In this document: piece by piece, positions 23,758-32,400 of the stretch
Layout: each line of letters begins with the position of its first letter
Numbering within the stretch: the first letter of the stretch is position 1
Origin: Comamonadaceae bacterium
GTDB lineage: Bacteria > Pseudomonadota > Gammaproteobacteria > Burkholderiales > Burkholderiaceae_C
Length of the DNA stretch: 44,855 nucleotides
Assembly (NCBI GenBank): GCA_947443645.1
Contig: CANEXF010000020.1
Location: 1-44,855 of the forward strand
Direction: 5' to 3'
Notes under the pieces: model-generated
Told to the model about the DNA's origin: nothing
Databases searched by the model: none
What the model saw: only the letters and a program-made list of their open reading frames with translations
Made by a program: the position numbers and the translations under genes

Positions 23758-26316
23758 ATGACTGTGATCAATAGCAACGTCAAGGCGCTGTACACGCAAG
23801 GCGCACTGAAAATATCAGAGCGCCAGCGTGCCACCGCGATGCAGCAACTGTCTACGGGCAAGCGCATCAACTCGGCCAAAGACGATGCAGCGGGCCTGGC
23901 GATTGTCGGACGCATGACACAGAACATCAAAAGCATGAACCAGGCCGTGCGCAATGCCGGCGATGCGATCTCCCTGATCCAGACCACCGAAGGCGCGACC
24001 AACGAGATCACCAACATGCTGCAGCGCATGAGTGAGCTGGCGATTCAATCAAGCAATGCCACTTATTCACCCGACCAGCGCGGCTATCTGAATCTGGAGT
24101 TCCAGCAGCTCAAGCAGGAGATCGTGCGGGTTTCACAATCCACACAATGGAACGACTTCCCGGTGCTCAATGGCGCAGCTGGCGCCCCCGTGGGGCCGCA
24201 GCCTGTCTACAAAACAACGTCTCAAGGCAGCTTTAATGCCGGGCTGACTTACGCGGCTGGGACGGCGACGACGACCAATACCGGCACGATAGGTATCGCC
24301 GGCACTTTTGCCAAGTCAGGCACGGTAAACCTTTCGATCAGCAGCACAGATGTAGTCACCGCAACCTTGACGCTGGAAGACGGCACCAGCAGCACCTTGA
24401 CGGGAACGTCTGACGCCACAGCCAAGACCATCACGTTTGCGAATACAGCGCTGACAGGTGGTGCCGCGAGCGGGAGCGTAGTGATTTCATCCACCACCCA
24501 GCCATTTACAAGTCAATCGCTGCAGTTCAAGGTAGGCCGCAGCTTCACTGCGCCCGCGGCCATGCAAGCCGGCGACGTCAGTATCAACGGCACAGCGATT
24601 GGCGCATCAACGGCCGACAGCGACACGCATTCGATCGCGGCCAACGCAGCAGGCAGCGCGATCGCCAAGGCGGCAGCCATCAACCTTTTGGCGGGCACAA
24701 CCCATGTGGGCGCAGCGGTCAACCCCAACGTGATGAGCGGCAGTGCCATGAGTGGTGCAAGCGCGCTTTCAGGCACGGTGACTATCAATGGCTTTGTCTC
24801 GGCCCCCATCACCAGCTCAGCGACCAGCCCGCACGACTCGCGCGTGGCGATGGTCAATGCCATCAATGCCATCAGCGCCAAAACTGGTGTGGTTGCAAGC
24901 GACACGGGCACAGACACACAGGGCATCAGCTTGGCGGCCGCTGACGGTCGCAACATCGAAGTTGCTTTTAATACCGTTGCAACAGCCAGCAGCTTTTCGG
25001 CTGCGACTGGCCTCAAGGAAGGCATTCAGTCAGGCAGCTACTCGCTGGCCAACGCACCAGACCAAACCATAGCGATCACCAGTACAAGCGCAGGCGCAGC
25101 CAGAACCGGTCTGAACGCAGGCAGCTTCAGCACCAACCAGTCCACAATCAGCACGACGGCGCGCGCGGTCGCTACAACAGCGTTAGCCGTACGCTCGCTG
25201 GGCAGCGACGATTTACTGATCAACGGCGTTGCCATTCGCGCAGCCACCAGCGCGGACGACAGCGTGAGCAAGCAGAGCACGAATCTTACTGCCAGCAGCC
25301 TGGCCAACGCCAGCGCCATCGCCACAGCAGCAGCTATCAACGCCAGCAGCAAACAAACCGGCGTCAGTGCCACCGCCAACCCGGTCACGACCAGCGGCAG
25401 TACCACCACCATTGGCCTGGAAACCGGCACCCAATCGCTTTACATCAATGGCGTGAACGTACAAGTGACCCTGGCCACGACCGAATCGACGGCCGACCGC
25501 CGACTCAATGTCATCACCGCCATCAATGGCCAACTGGGTCAGACCGGCGTGCTGGCCAGTGACAACGGCAACGGCGGCATCAACCTGAGCGCCAATGATG
25601 GCCGCAACCTGTCCGTCTGGTACGACACCACAGGCACCAACCTCAGCGCAGCAAGCTTCGGCTTGGGCAACGCAGCGGGCATCACCGGTGCCGCCGGTGC
25701 TGGCGCAAGTTATACAGCGGCCGCTACGATTTATGGCACGGTCTCGCTGGTGTCTGACAAGGCCATCACCCTCGCGCCAGGCGTCAATGGCTTTGGCTCA
25801 GCTGGTGATTTTTCAGCGCTAGGCTTTCAGGCCGGCACCGCTGGCGGCGTAGTCGACCCAAGCAATGGCAATCTGCCCATGCAGCGCACCGGCCGACTGA
25901 GCTTTCAGGTTGGTCCCAGCGCTGACCAAGTCATCACCATTGACCTGTCGGATTTCGGCAAGAACGGCACCATCACCGGCGCATTGACAGGCGATGTGGA
26001 CCAGGCCACGCCTAGCGTTAACATCAATACGGTAGAAGGCGCCAATGCGGTGATCGACAAGATCAACAAGTCGCTGGACCAGGTCAGTGCAACGCGCGCC
26101 ACCATGGGCGCCGTGATGAACCGGCTGGAGCACGTGATCGACAACCTGACCAACGTCTCGACCAACACCGAGGCGTCGCGCAGCCGCATTGAAGATGCAG
26201 ACTACGCAGCGGCCAGTACCGAGCTGGCGCGCACGCAGATCATGCAGCAGGCGGCCACGGCCGTGCTGGCGCAAGCCAACACCGATCAGCAAACGGTCAT
26301 GAAACTGCTGCAGTAA
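23758..26316 (+). CDS. Giant flagellin (852 residues)
   Basis: A second filament protein with intact flagellin ends: N-terminal [43 protein letters not shown] and C-terminal [67 protein letters not shown]. The exposed middle (about residues 150-740) is expanded and contains flagellin-IN-like repeats (see the repeat entry), rich in Ala, Thr, Ser and Gly. Typical flagellins have 280-500 residues. GGAG precedes the ATG. It seems to depend on the sigma-54 promoter at 23069 rather than on FliA. It could form a thicker filament, a segment of a mixed filament, or a filament used under other conditions. Confidence 0.93.
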   Translation: MTVINSNVKALYTQGALKISERQRATAMQQLSTGKRINSAKDDAAGLAIVGRMTQNIKSMNQAVRNAGDAISLIQTTEGATNEITNMLQRMSELAIQSSNATYSPDQRGYLNLEFQQLKQEIVRVSQSTQWNDFPVLNGAAGAPVGPQPVYKTTSQGSFNAGLTYAAGTATTTNTGTIGIAGTFAKSGTVNLSISSTDVVTATLTLEDGTSSTLTGTSDATAKTITFANTALTGGAASGSVVISSTTQPFTSQSLQFKVGRSFTAPAAMQAGDVSINGTAIGASTADSDTHSIAANAAGSAIAKAAAINLLAGTTHVGAAVNPNVMSGSAMSGASALSGTVTINGFVSAPITSSATSPHDSRVAMVNAINAISAKTGVVASDTGTDTQGISLAAADGRNIEVAFNTVATASSFSAATGLKEGIQSGSYSLANAPDQTIAITSTSAGAARTGLNAGSFSTNQSTISTTARAVATTALAVRSLGSDDLLINGVAIRAATSADDSVSKQSTNLTASSLANASAIATAAAINASSKQTGVSATANPVTTSGSTTTIGLETGTQSLYINGVNVQVTLATTESTADRRLNVITAINGQLGQTGVLASDNGNGGINLSANDGRNLSVWYDTTGTNLSAASFGLGNAAGITGAAGAGASYTAAATIYGTVSLVSDKAITLAPGVNGFGSAGDFSALGFQAGTAGGVVDPSNGNLPMQRTGRLSFQVGPSADQVITIDLSDFGKNGTITGALTGDVDQATPSVNINTVEGANAVIDKINKSLDQVSATRATMGAVMNRLEHVIDNLTNVSTNTEASRSRIEDADYAAASTELARTQIMQQAATAVLAQANTDQQTVMKLLQ
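24576..25700 (+). repeat. Tandem internal duplication in the giant flagellin
   Basis: Two homologous blocks with a period of about 640-655 bases. Paired landmarks are SINGTAIG (near 24580) with LINGVAIR (25219), AAAINLL (24673) with AAAINAS (25327), TVTINGFV (24778) with SLYINGVN (25434), and DGRNIEVAF (near 24946) with DGRNLSVWY (near 25600). Each block holds two flagellin-IN-like motifs (ING, then AIN, then TGV), giving four in all. The copies have diverged in sequence. Confidence 0.7.
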
Positions 26317-26357
26317 ACGCCACATGTCCATATTCGCAGCAGCCAGGGTAGCAACTC

Positions 26358-26573
26358 TTGCCACCTGAAGCCGCAACACCGGCCGTCAATTGCTGGCAGT
26401 GCCGCCACTTTGCGGTCAGCTGGGATCCGCGCCTGCCCTACTTGTGCAAGCTCTTGGGCTTCAAGTCCCGCAGCGTGCCGTCCATGGAAGTGCAGCGGCT
26501 CGATGGGCGCGCCTGTCAGGGCTTTGCCGCCAAGCCTGCAGCACCTGTCGGAAAAACGTCGCTTCGCGCGTAA
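26358..26573 (+). CDS. Small four-cysteine protein, putative zinc-binding
   Basis: A 71-residue protein with cysteines at 12, 15, 30 and 53 (NCWQCRHFAVSWDPRLPYLCK, then RACQGF). The pattern CxxC-x-F-x-x-x-WD...P-Y-x-C-x-x-x-GFKS-x-x-x-PS-x-x-V...C matches a small conserved family that is often annotated only as hypothetical, or wrongly as uracil-DNA glycosylase. No ATG or GTG is available: an in-frame TAG lies 9 bases upstream, so a TTG at 26358 must be the start, with AGGGT upstream as a weak ribosome site. It lies between the giant flagellin and the sigma-54 promoter of the activator. Function unknown. Confidence 0.55.
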   Translation: MPPEAATPAVNCWQCRHFAVSWDPRLPYLCKLLGFKSRSVPSMEVQRLDGRACQGFAAKPAAPVGKTSLRA

Positions 26574-26611
26574 TACAGGCTGAAAAACCCCCGATAGCGG
26601 CAGAAATTGCA

Positions 26612-26627
26612 TGGCATGAGTCTTGCG
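26612..26627 (+). promoter_or_regulatory. Sigma-54 promoter of the flagellar activator gene
   Basis: TGGCATGAGTCTTGCG has GG at 26613-26614 and GC at 26625-26626, 10 bases apart. An in-frame ATG at 26607 precedes this core and cannot be in a transcript starting near 26638, so the coding start is placed at 26667. Confidence 0.8.
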
Positions 26628-26666
26628 GAAGTGTCGTATCGCACGACAAAAAACCGACAGAACACC

Positions 26667-28127
26667 ATGAGCTCAACGTCGACCCAACCACAAGCCCTCT
26701 GGCTAGACCCTTTCCGACCGCTTGCCGCGTCGGAGCAGGCGCAGCTGTGTCTTGCAGGATTGACGGTGCGCACTGTGAGCACGATAGAAGAATTGCGTCA
26801 CCAGCTGCACCAGGCCAGCTGGCTGGTGATAGGACTGGGCAGCGGGCTTGAGCTGCTAGACGACATCGTGAGCATGATGAAAAGCATGGGCCGTTTGCTG
26901 CCCGTGATTTGCCGGGTTGAAAGACGTTCACTGGAGATCGCCGTAGCGGCCATGCAGCATGGCGCATGCCATGTGGTGGCAGCCGATCAATGGTCGGCAC
27001 GTGAATGGCAGGCAGCGCTGGCCAGCCCACAACGCGAAGCCATCCAGCCCCGCCAGACAACACCCGCACCCAGAGCGGCTGCAGCACCTGCCCCGCGCAG
27101 CGTGGTCTATGTTGACCCGGTCAGCCGCAATTTACTGGCCTTGGCCCAGCGAGTTGCGCAAGCCAACGTCACCGTCTTGCTTGAAGGGCCCACCGGCTCG
27201 GGCAAAGAGGTGCTGGCGCGCGTACTTCACGAATCATCAGCCTGTGCAAGCGGCCCGTTTATTGGCCTCAATTGCGCAGCCATGCCCGAGCAGATGATTG
27301 AAGACATGCTGTTCGGCCATGAAAAAGGCGCCTTCACCGGCGCGCTCAAGGAACACAAAGGCCTGTTCGAGCAAGCCCATGGCGGCACCTTGTTTCTCGA
27401 CGAGATCACAGAGATGCCCGCACACCTGCAAGCCAAGCTGCTGCGCGTGTTGCAAGAACGCAGCCTGGTACGCCTTGGCGGTGAACGGCTGATAGAGCTG
27501 GACCTGCGCGTGATTGCCGCGACCAACAAGGATTTGCGCGAAGCCATTGCGCTGCGCGAGTTCAGGGAAGATCTGTATTTCCGCATCAGCACCTTCAAGC
27601 TGCGCGTCCCTCCCTTGGCTGAAAGGCCGGGCGACATCTTGCCTCTGGCTGGAAGAGTGCTTGCGCGACACGCAGGTCAGGGCTTTAGCATCAATGCGCA
27701 GGCGCAGGCGCAGCTGCTGGCTTACCCCTGGCCCGGCAATGTGCGTGAACTTGAAAACGTGGTGCAGCGCGCCATGGTGCTTTGCACTGACCACAGCATC
27801 ACACCGGCACACCTGATGTTTGACGATATGGTGCAAGCCTACGACAGCCCGACCCCTTCGGCGCCCAAAGTCGAACAAGCACGCTTACTGGCGCCGGCAG
27901 ACTGGACCAGCGCTGCCCTGCAAGCACAGCCTGTTGACCTCGCGCCGCAGGGCTACGGCTTGCAGGCTGCCGTCAAAGGCAATGAGCACCAGCTGATCAT
28001 GGCCGCGATAGAGACCACAGAAAGCCGCAACGAAGCGGCTAAAAAACTCGGCATCAGCCCGCGCACGCTGCGCTACAAGATGGCCAAGCTCCGTGGGTTT
28101 TCCCCGGCGCTGGCCAGCCTCACTTGA
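26667..28127 (+). CDS. Sigma-54-dependent flagellar activator, FlrC/FleQ-like
   Basis: A 486-residue enhancer-binding protein. Residues 1-120 look like a worn receiver domain (ALWLDPF at the acidic pocket, ASWLVIGLG where the phospho-accepting Asp is expected), so phosphorylation is doubtful. Residues about 150-380 are the AAA+ domain: Walker A GPTGSGKE (about 173), the sigma-54 contact GAFTGA (about 221), Walker B LFLDEI and the sensor PWPGNVRELENVV. The C terminus carries a Fis-type helix-turn-helix (NEAAKKLGISPRTLRYKMAKL). It lies directly before fliE, as FlrC/FleR-type activators often do, and its own promoter is sigma-54-type. No partner kinase gene is nearby. Confidence 0.88.
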   Translation: MSSTSTQPQALWLDPFRPLAASEQAQLCLAGLTVRTVSTIEELRHQLHQASWLVIGLGSGLELLDDIVSMMKSMGRLLPVICRVERRSLEIAVAAMQHGACHVVAADQWSAREWQAALASPQREAIQPRQTTPAPRAAAAPAPRSVVYVDPVSRNLLALAQRVAQANVTVLLEGPTGSGKEVLARVLHESSACASGPFIGLNCAAMPEQMIEDMLFGHEKGAFTGALKEHKGLFEQAHGGTLFLDEITEMPAHLQAKLLRVLQERSLVRLGGERLIELDLRVIAATNKDLREAIALREFREDLYFRISTFKLRVPPLAERPGDILPLAGRVLARHAGQGFSINAQAQAQLLAYPWPGNVRELENVVQRAMVLCTDHSITPAHLMFDDMVQAYDSPTPSAPKVEQARLLAPADWTSAALQAQPVDLAPQGYGLQAAVKGNEHQLIMAAIETTESRNEAAKKLGISPRTLRYKMAKLRGFSPALASLT

Positions 28128-28139
28128 TGGAGACAGCAA

Positions 28140-28478
28140 ATGATTGAAAAAGCCACGTCCAACGCCAACATTGCGTCGATGCTGCAAACGCTGCGCGCGC
28201 ACCAGGCACAAGCCTCTGGTCTGAGCCAGGACGCCACGTCGACCAGTGGGACAGAAAAAACCGATTTCGTCGACGCCATGCGTCAGGCACTTGGCAATGT
28301 CAACAAGGCGCAGGTCTCAGCGGCGGACATGACTGAAGCCTATGAGCGCGGCGACGGTGTGCCTCTGACCGATGTGGTGCTGAAAATGCAAAAGGCGTCG
28401 CTGTCATTTGAAGCGACCTTGCAGGTCCGCAACAAGGTCCTCAAAGCCTACGAAGACATCCTGAACATGCCGGTCTGA
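28140..28478 (+). CDS. fliE: Flagellar MS ring-rod junction protein FliE
   Basis: A 112-residue protein of usual length with the FliE C-terminal domain (DFVDAMRQALGNVNKAQVSAADMTEAYERGDGVPLTDVVLKMQKASLSFEATLQVRNKVLKAYEDILNMPV). FliE links the MS ring to the rod and is the first rod component to be exported. GGAG lies just upstream of the ATG. It starts 12 bases after the activator gene and leads the fliEFGHIJ operon, so it may share the activator's transcript. Confidence 0.95.
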   Translation: MIEKATSNANIASMLQTLRAHQAQASGLSQDATSTSGTEKTDFVDAMRQALGNVNKAQVSAADMTEAYERGDGVPLTDVVLKMQKASLSFEATLQVRNKVLKAYEDILNMPV

Positions 28479-28502
28479 ACCTAAGGCAGAAAGAAACTCG
28501 CC

Positions 28503-30332
28503 ATGGCTACTGCATCAGCTTCTCTTTCAACCGGCGCGCAAATGGCGGGTGCCAATGGCGCGGTGCCGGCCTTGGCCGGCGGCATGTCGGCAACCTCATT
28601 TGGCGCTGGATCAGAGCCGGCATCAGGCCCCCTGGCGTCCTTCAGGCAAATGCTCGAACAGCCTGCGGTGAAAAAGTCATTGCCAGTCATGGTGATCGCA
28701 CTGGTTCTGCTGGCCTTCGTGCTGGTCTACACCGTGATGAACGCGCCAAGCTACAGGCCAGTCGTGTCTGGCGTCACGGAGACCGACCAGCAAGCCGCGT
28801 TTGAGGCCTTGAAAGCGGGTGAATTCAAACCCGTGATCGACAACGCCAGCGGTCAGATCACCGTGCCCACCAGTCGTTATCACGAGGCCAGGCTTTACCT
28901 GGCATCCAAGGGCCTGCCCAAGACCGCACCGTCCGGGCTGGATTCGCTCAAGGACCAGTCGGCCATGACCACCAGCCAGTTCATGGAACAGGTCAGGTAC
29001 AACGCGGCGATGGAGCAGGAACTAGCACGCACCATCACTCAGATTGACTCGATACAAACCGCGCGTGTGCACCTGGCCATGACCAAACCGTCGGTGTTCG
29101 TCAGAGACCGCACGCCGCCCAAGGCCTCCGTCGTGGTCACGCCCTACGCGGGACGCACTGTCAACGCGATGCAAGTGCAAGCACTGGTTCATCTTGTGGC
29201 CTCCAGCGTTCCGCTGCTGACGCCCGAGAACGTCACGGTGGTCGACAACTACGGCAAGCTGATGACGGACTCGGCCTCGGAAGCGGCCATGGGCATGAGC
29301 GCTGGCCAGACCAAGCACAAGCAGACCATGGAAGACCTGTATCGCCAGCGCGTGATCCAGATTCTTGCCCCCATCGTGGGCGACGCGAACGTGCGTTCAC
29401 AGGTCAATCTGACGCTGGACTTCAGCCAGACCGAAACCACAGTGGAAGACTTTGACACCCGCGACAAGGGCCCCAAAACCCGCTCGGAAGTGAACAGCGA
29501 AGACCGCAACAGCGCCAAGGAAGCCGGCGGCATACCTGGCACGCTGTCCAATACCGCTCCAGCGCAACCGACGGCCACCACGAACACGACCACGGCGCCA
29601 GCCAAGTCATCCGACGAGCGCTCGACGATTGCGTCGCGCAGCACACGCAACTACGAGCTGGACCGCTCGGTTCGGCACACCAAGAACGCGACTGGCGGCA
29701 TTGAGCGACTCAGCGTCGCAGTCGTCATCAATGAGCGCGCGCCAACGCCGCAGCCGAAAAATGACAAGGGCGAGGCGGTTGATCCAAAGCCAAACCCATT
29801 CACGCCAGAAGAAATCGAGCGTATGCAAGAGCTGGTGCGCGGCGCGGTGGGTTACAGCGAAGACCGTGATGACGTGGTCACGCTGGTTCAGGCCAAGTTT
29901 GAGCCCGAACAAGCCATGGACATGAGTGTGTCCTGGTACAAGGACGAGTCCACTGTCACCTCCATCAAGAGCGGTTTGCTGGGTCTGGTCTTCATCGCTT
30001 TCCTGATGGTCGTCGTGCGCCCTGTGGTCACGCACCTGATGAACCGTGACAAGGCGGCGGCCGAAGCAGCAGCAACACAGCAGATCGCCAACGCCGAAGC
30101 CTTGCTGCTGGAGTCGCAGCCGGCAGCCGAGGGCGGCAACGTAGAGATGCAAGAGGGCGAGACGCTGGAACAAATGAAGGCCAAGCTCAAGCCCAAGAAG
30201 TCCAATATCTCCATGGAAATGCTGGACACCGCCAACACTTACGACGACAAGGTGGCGCTGGTGCGCATGATTGTTGCCGAGGATTCCGCGCGCGTCGCCA
30301 ATGTTCTCAAGAACATGATCAAGCCAGCTTAG
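28503..30332 (+). CDS. fliF: Flagellar MS-ring protein FliF
   Basis: A 609-residue membrane protein. The first membrane segment (SLPVMVIALVLLAFVLVYTVM) is followed by the periplasmic ring-building domains with the YscJ-like region (LYLASKGLPK ... MEQELARTITQIDSIQTARVHLAMTKPSVF). The second membrane segment (LLGLVFIAFLMVVVRPVVTHL) lies at about residue 495. The C-terminal tail (DTANTYDDKVALVRMIVAEDSARVANVLKNMI) is the FliG-binding helix. FliF builds the ring in the inner membrane on which the whole structure assembles. The low-complexity Thr/Ala linker at about 350 is normal for the family. Confidence 0.96.
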   Translation: MATASASLSTGAQMAGANGAVPALAGGMSATSFGAGSEPASGPLASFRQMLEQPAVKKSLPVMVIALVLLAFVLVYTVMNAPSYRPVVSGVTETDQQAAFEALKAGEFKPVIDNASGQITVPTSRYHEARLYLASKGLPKTAPSGLDSLKDQSAMTTSQFMEQVRYNAAMEQELARTITQIDSIQTARVHLAMTKPSVFVRDRTPPKASVVVTPYAGRTVNAMQVQALVHLVASSVPLLTPENVTVVDNYGKLMTDSASEAAMGMSAGQTKHKQTMEDLYRQRVIQILAPIVGDANVRSQVNLTLDFSQTETTVEDFDTRDKGPKTRSEVNSEDRNSAKEAGGIPGTLSNTAPAQPTATTNTTTAPAKSSDERSTIASRSTRNYELDRSVRHTKNATGGIERLSVAVVINERAPTPQPKNDKGEAVDPKPNPFTPEEIERMQELVRGAVGYSEDRDDVVTLVQAKFEPEQAMDMSVSWYKDESTVTSIKSGLLGLVFIAFLMVVVRPVVTHLMNRDKAAAEAAATQQIANAEALLLESQPAAEGGNVEMQEGETLEQMKAKLKPKKSNISMEMLDTANTYDDKVALVRMIVAEDSARVANVLKNMIKPA

Positions 30333-30351
30333 GCCTTTTGGAGCAACACGC

Positions 30352-31413
30352 ATGGCAGAAAAAGATACCGTAGAACAGGACCCGAACGCCGAAGCCAACG
30401 CAGAAAAATTGCGCAATGAGCTGGCCAATATGTCGGGCACACAGCGCGCAGCAGTGCTGATGCTGCTGCTCGGTGAACAGCAGGCGGCGGACATCATTCG
30501 CTACCTCAATCCCAAGGAAGTTCAAGCCCTGGGCGCATCCATGGTCTCAGTTGCGGACTTGTCGCAGGAGGCCGTCAATGCGGTGCTCGACGAGTTTGTC
30601 GCCACCATCAAGCGCCAGACCAGCCTCGGGCTGGGTACCACCGACTACGTGGAAAAAGTTCTCAAGCGCGCTTTGGGCGATGACAAGGCCGCGTCTGTGC
30701 TTGGCCGCATCACGCCGGGTCATGGCAGCAAAGGTCTGGAGATCCTGAGCTGGATGGATGCCCGATCGATTGCCGACATGATTCAGGGCGAGCACCCGCA
30801 GGTGGTCGCCATCATTTTGTCTGTGTTGGAGCACGAAGTCGCTGCCGACGTTCTGAACTTCCTGCCGGCCGAATCGCGCGCCGAAATCATCCAGCGCGTA
30901 GCCAGCCTGGAGACGGTTCAGCCGTCAGCCATGGAAGAGCTCGAAGCGATCATGAAGAAGCAGTTCTCCACGAACTCCACCTCCAAATCCTCGAGCTTTG
31001 GCGGCGTCAAGGCCGCAGCCAAGATCATGAACATGACCAAGACAGAGCTTGAAGCATCGGTGATGAGCGGCTTGAGCGCGCTGGATCCGGAGCTGATGCA
31101 GAAGATCCAGGACAACATGTTCACCTTCGAGAACCTGACGGGCGTGGACAACAAGGGCATACAGGTGCTGATGCGCAACGTTGAGCCCGACCTGATGATG
31201 AGCGCCCTCAAGGGTGCCAACGAAGAAGTCAAGGAAAAGTTTCTGGGCAATATGTCAGAGCGTGCCCGCGGCATGTTCAAGGACGACATGGAGGCCAAGG
31301 GCCCTATGCGCCTGACCGATGTGGAAGAAGCCCAAAAAACCATCATGCGCATCGCGCGCAAGTTGTCGGATGCCGGAGACCTGGTTTTAGGCGGTGGCGC
31401 AGACTATGTCTGA
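30352..31413 (+). CDS. fliG: Flagellar motor switch protein FliG
   Basis: A 353-residue rotor protein. The N-terminal domain (SGTQRAAVLMLLLGEQQAADIIRYL) binds FliF, the middle has the EHPQ motif (IQGEHPQVVAIILSVLEHEVAADVLNFLP) that binds FliM, and the C-terminal domain (LDPELMQKIQDNMFTFENL ... RNVEPDLMMSALKGANEEVKEKFLGNMSERARGMFKDDME) carries the charged torque helix facing the stator. The length is slightly above the E. coli value (331). It overlaps the fliH start by 8 bases. Confidence 0.97.
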   Translation: MAEKDTVEQDPNAEANAEKLRNELANMSGTQRAAVLMLLLGEQQAADIIRYLNPKEVQALGASMVSVADLSQEAVNAVLDEFVATIKRQTSLGLGTTDYVEKVLKRALGDDKAASVLGRITPGHGSKGLEILSWMDARSIADMIQGEHPQVVAIILSVLEHEVAADVLNFLPAESRAEIIQRVASLETVQPSAMEELEAIMKKQFSTNSTSKSSSFGGVKAAAKIMNMTKTELEASVMSGLSALDPELMQKIQDNMFTFENLTGVDNKGIQVLMRNVEPDLMMSALKGANEEVKEKFLGNMSERARGMFKDDMEAKGPMRLTDVEEAQKTIMRIARKLSDAGDLVLGGGADYV

Positions 31414-32392
31414 TGCAGACTCGCCCAGGGTGACCGAAGTACGCCCTGCGCGTGTCTGGCAGGCCCAGGATTTGCTGCAATCGTCCGGAAAACAGGCAGC
31501 GTTTGTCGCGCAAGCCTGGCCAGCAGCGTCCGACCGGTCGTTCAGCATTCCGCCTGTGGTTTCACTGGCATCAGCCGATGCGCGTGTCGAAGCCGAGTCA
31601 AGCCCCGAATCCGAAAACACCGACAGCGCCATCAACACCCCTGCCGCGTCACCGGACGGCAGCACTTCTGCCGCCGCGTCGCCAGAGCACTCTGCGCCGG
31701 CAGAGCACTTGAACGAAGAAGCGATTGCGCGCATTGATGCAGAGGCCCATGCAAGAGGCGTCGAAGAAGGCCGCGCCAGCATGCGCGAAGAACTGACAAC
31801 TGAAGTGGCCAGCATGCAGGCGCAAGATCAGGCGACGGTACAGGCGCTGGAAAGCGCACTGGCCGAACATCACCGCAGCCCGCAACATCTGTTTGAGCCT
31901 CTCAAACGACTGGCACTGCACCTGGCCGAACAGCTGGTTCTGGCCGAGTTGAAGCTCGAACCCAAGGCAATTGAACGGCTGGTCCAGCGCTGCGTCGATG
32001 AATTGAACTCCAGCAGCGAGCTGCCTGTGGACGTGGCACTGAACCCCGCCGATCTGGCGCGCTTGCAGGAGCTTCGCCAGCGCACCGGCATGGCAGCTCA
32101 TGAGGCCTGGCGGCTGCGCGCTGATGAGGCGCTGATGCCTGGCAGCGTCAAGATCAGCGGCAATGACGCGATTGTGGAAGACCTGATTGAAAACCGCGTG
32201 GGATCGCTTGCGCGTAGCCTGCTGCTGGACGAGGCTCGCTGGCAAGCCCACACGGCTTTGTCGCCTGAAAGAATCACGGCGGACAGGCGCGCTGACCGCA
32301 CGCTGGTAGAAGATGCCCAGCCGCGCATGACCGCCGCGGGCGCTTATACAGCAACCACTGAAATCGACGACTTGCTGACTGAAGACGAATAA
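31406..32392 (+). CDS. fliH: Flagellar assembly protein FliH, with long N-terminal extension
   Basis: A 328-residue protein, longer than the usual 230-270. Residues 1-100 are an acidic Ser/Ala/Glu-rich, probably disordered extension. The conserved part has the FliH glycine/alanine coiled segment (NEEAIARIDAEAHARGVEEGRASMREEL), then LKRLALHLAEQLVLAELKLEPKAIERLVQRCVDEL and VALNPADLARL near the C terminus. FliH is the regulatory partner of the FliI ATPase and brings it to the export gate. The ATG at 31406 inside the fliG end is chosen over a GTG at 31394; GGTGG lies upstream. Confidence 0.88.
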   Translation: MSDADSPRVTEVRPARVWQAQDLLQSSGKQAAFVAQAWPAASDRSFSIPPVVSLASADARVEAESSPESENTDSAINTPAASPDGSTSAAASPEHSAPAEHLNEEAIARIDAEAHARGVEEGRASMREELTTEVASMQAQDQATVQALESALAEHHRSPQHLFEPLKRLALHLAEQLVLAELKLEPKAIERLVQRCVDELNSSSELPVDVALNPADLARLQELRQRTGMAAHEAWRLRADEALMPGSVKISGNDAIVEDLIENRVGSLARSLLLDEARWQAHTALSPERITADRRADRTLVEDAQPRMTAAGAYTATTEIDDLLTEDE

Positions 32393-32400
32393 GGTCTCGG

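Noticed and set aside
26607..26666. Longer N terminus for the flagellar activator
   Set aside because: The sigma-54 core at 26612-26627 lies inside it, so it should not be transcribed from that promoter.
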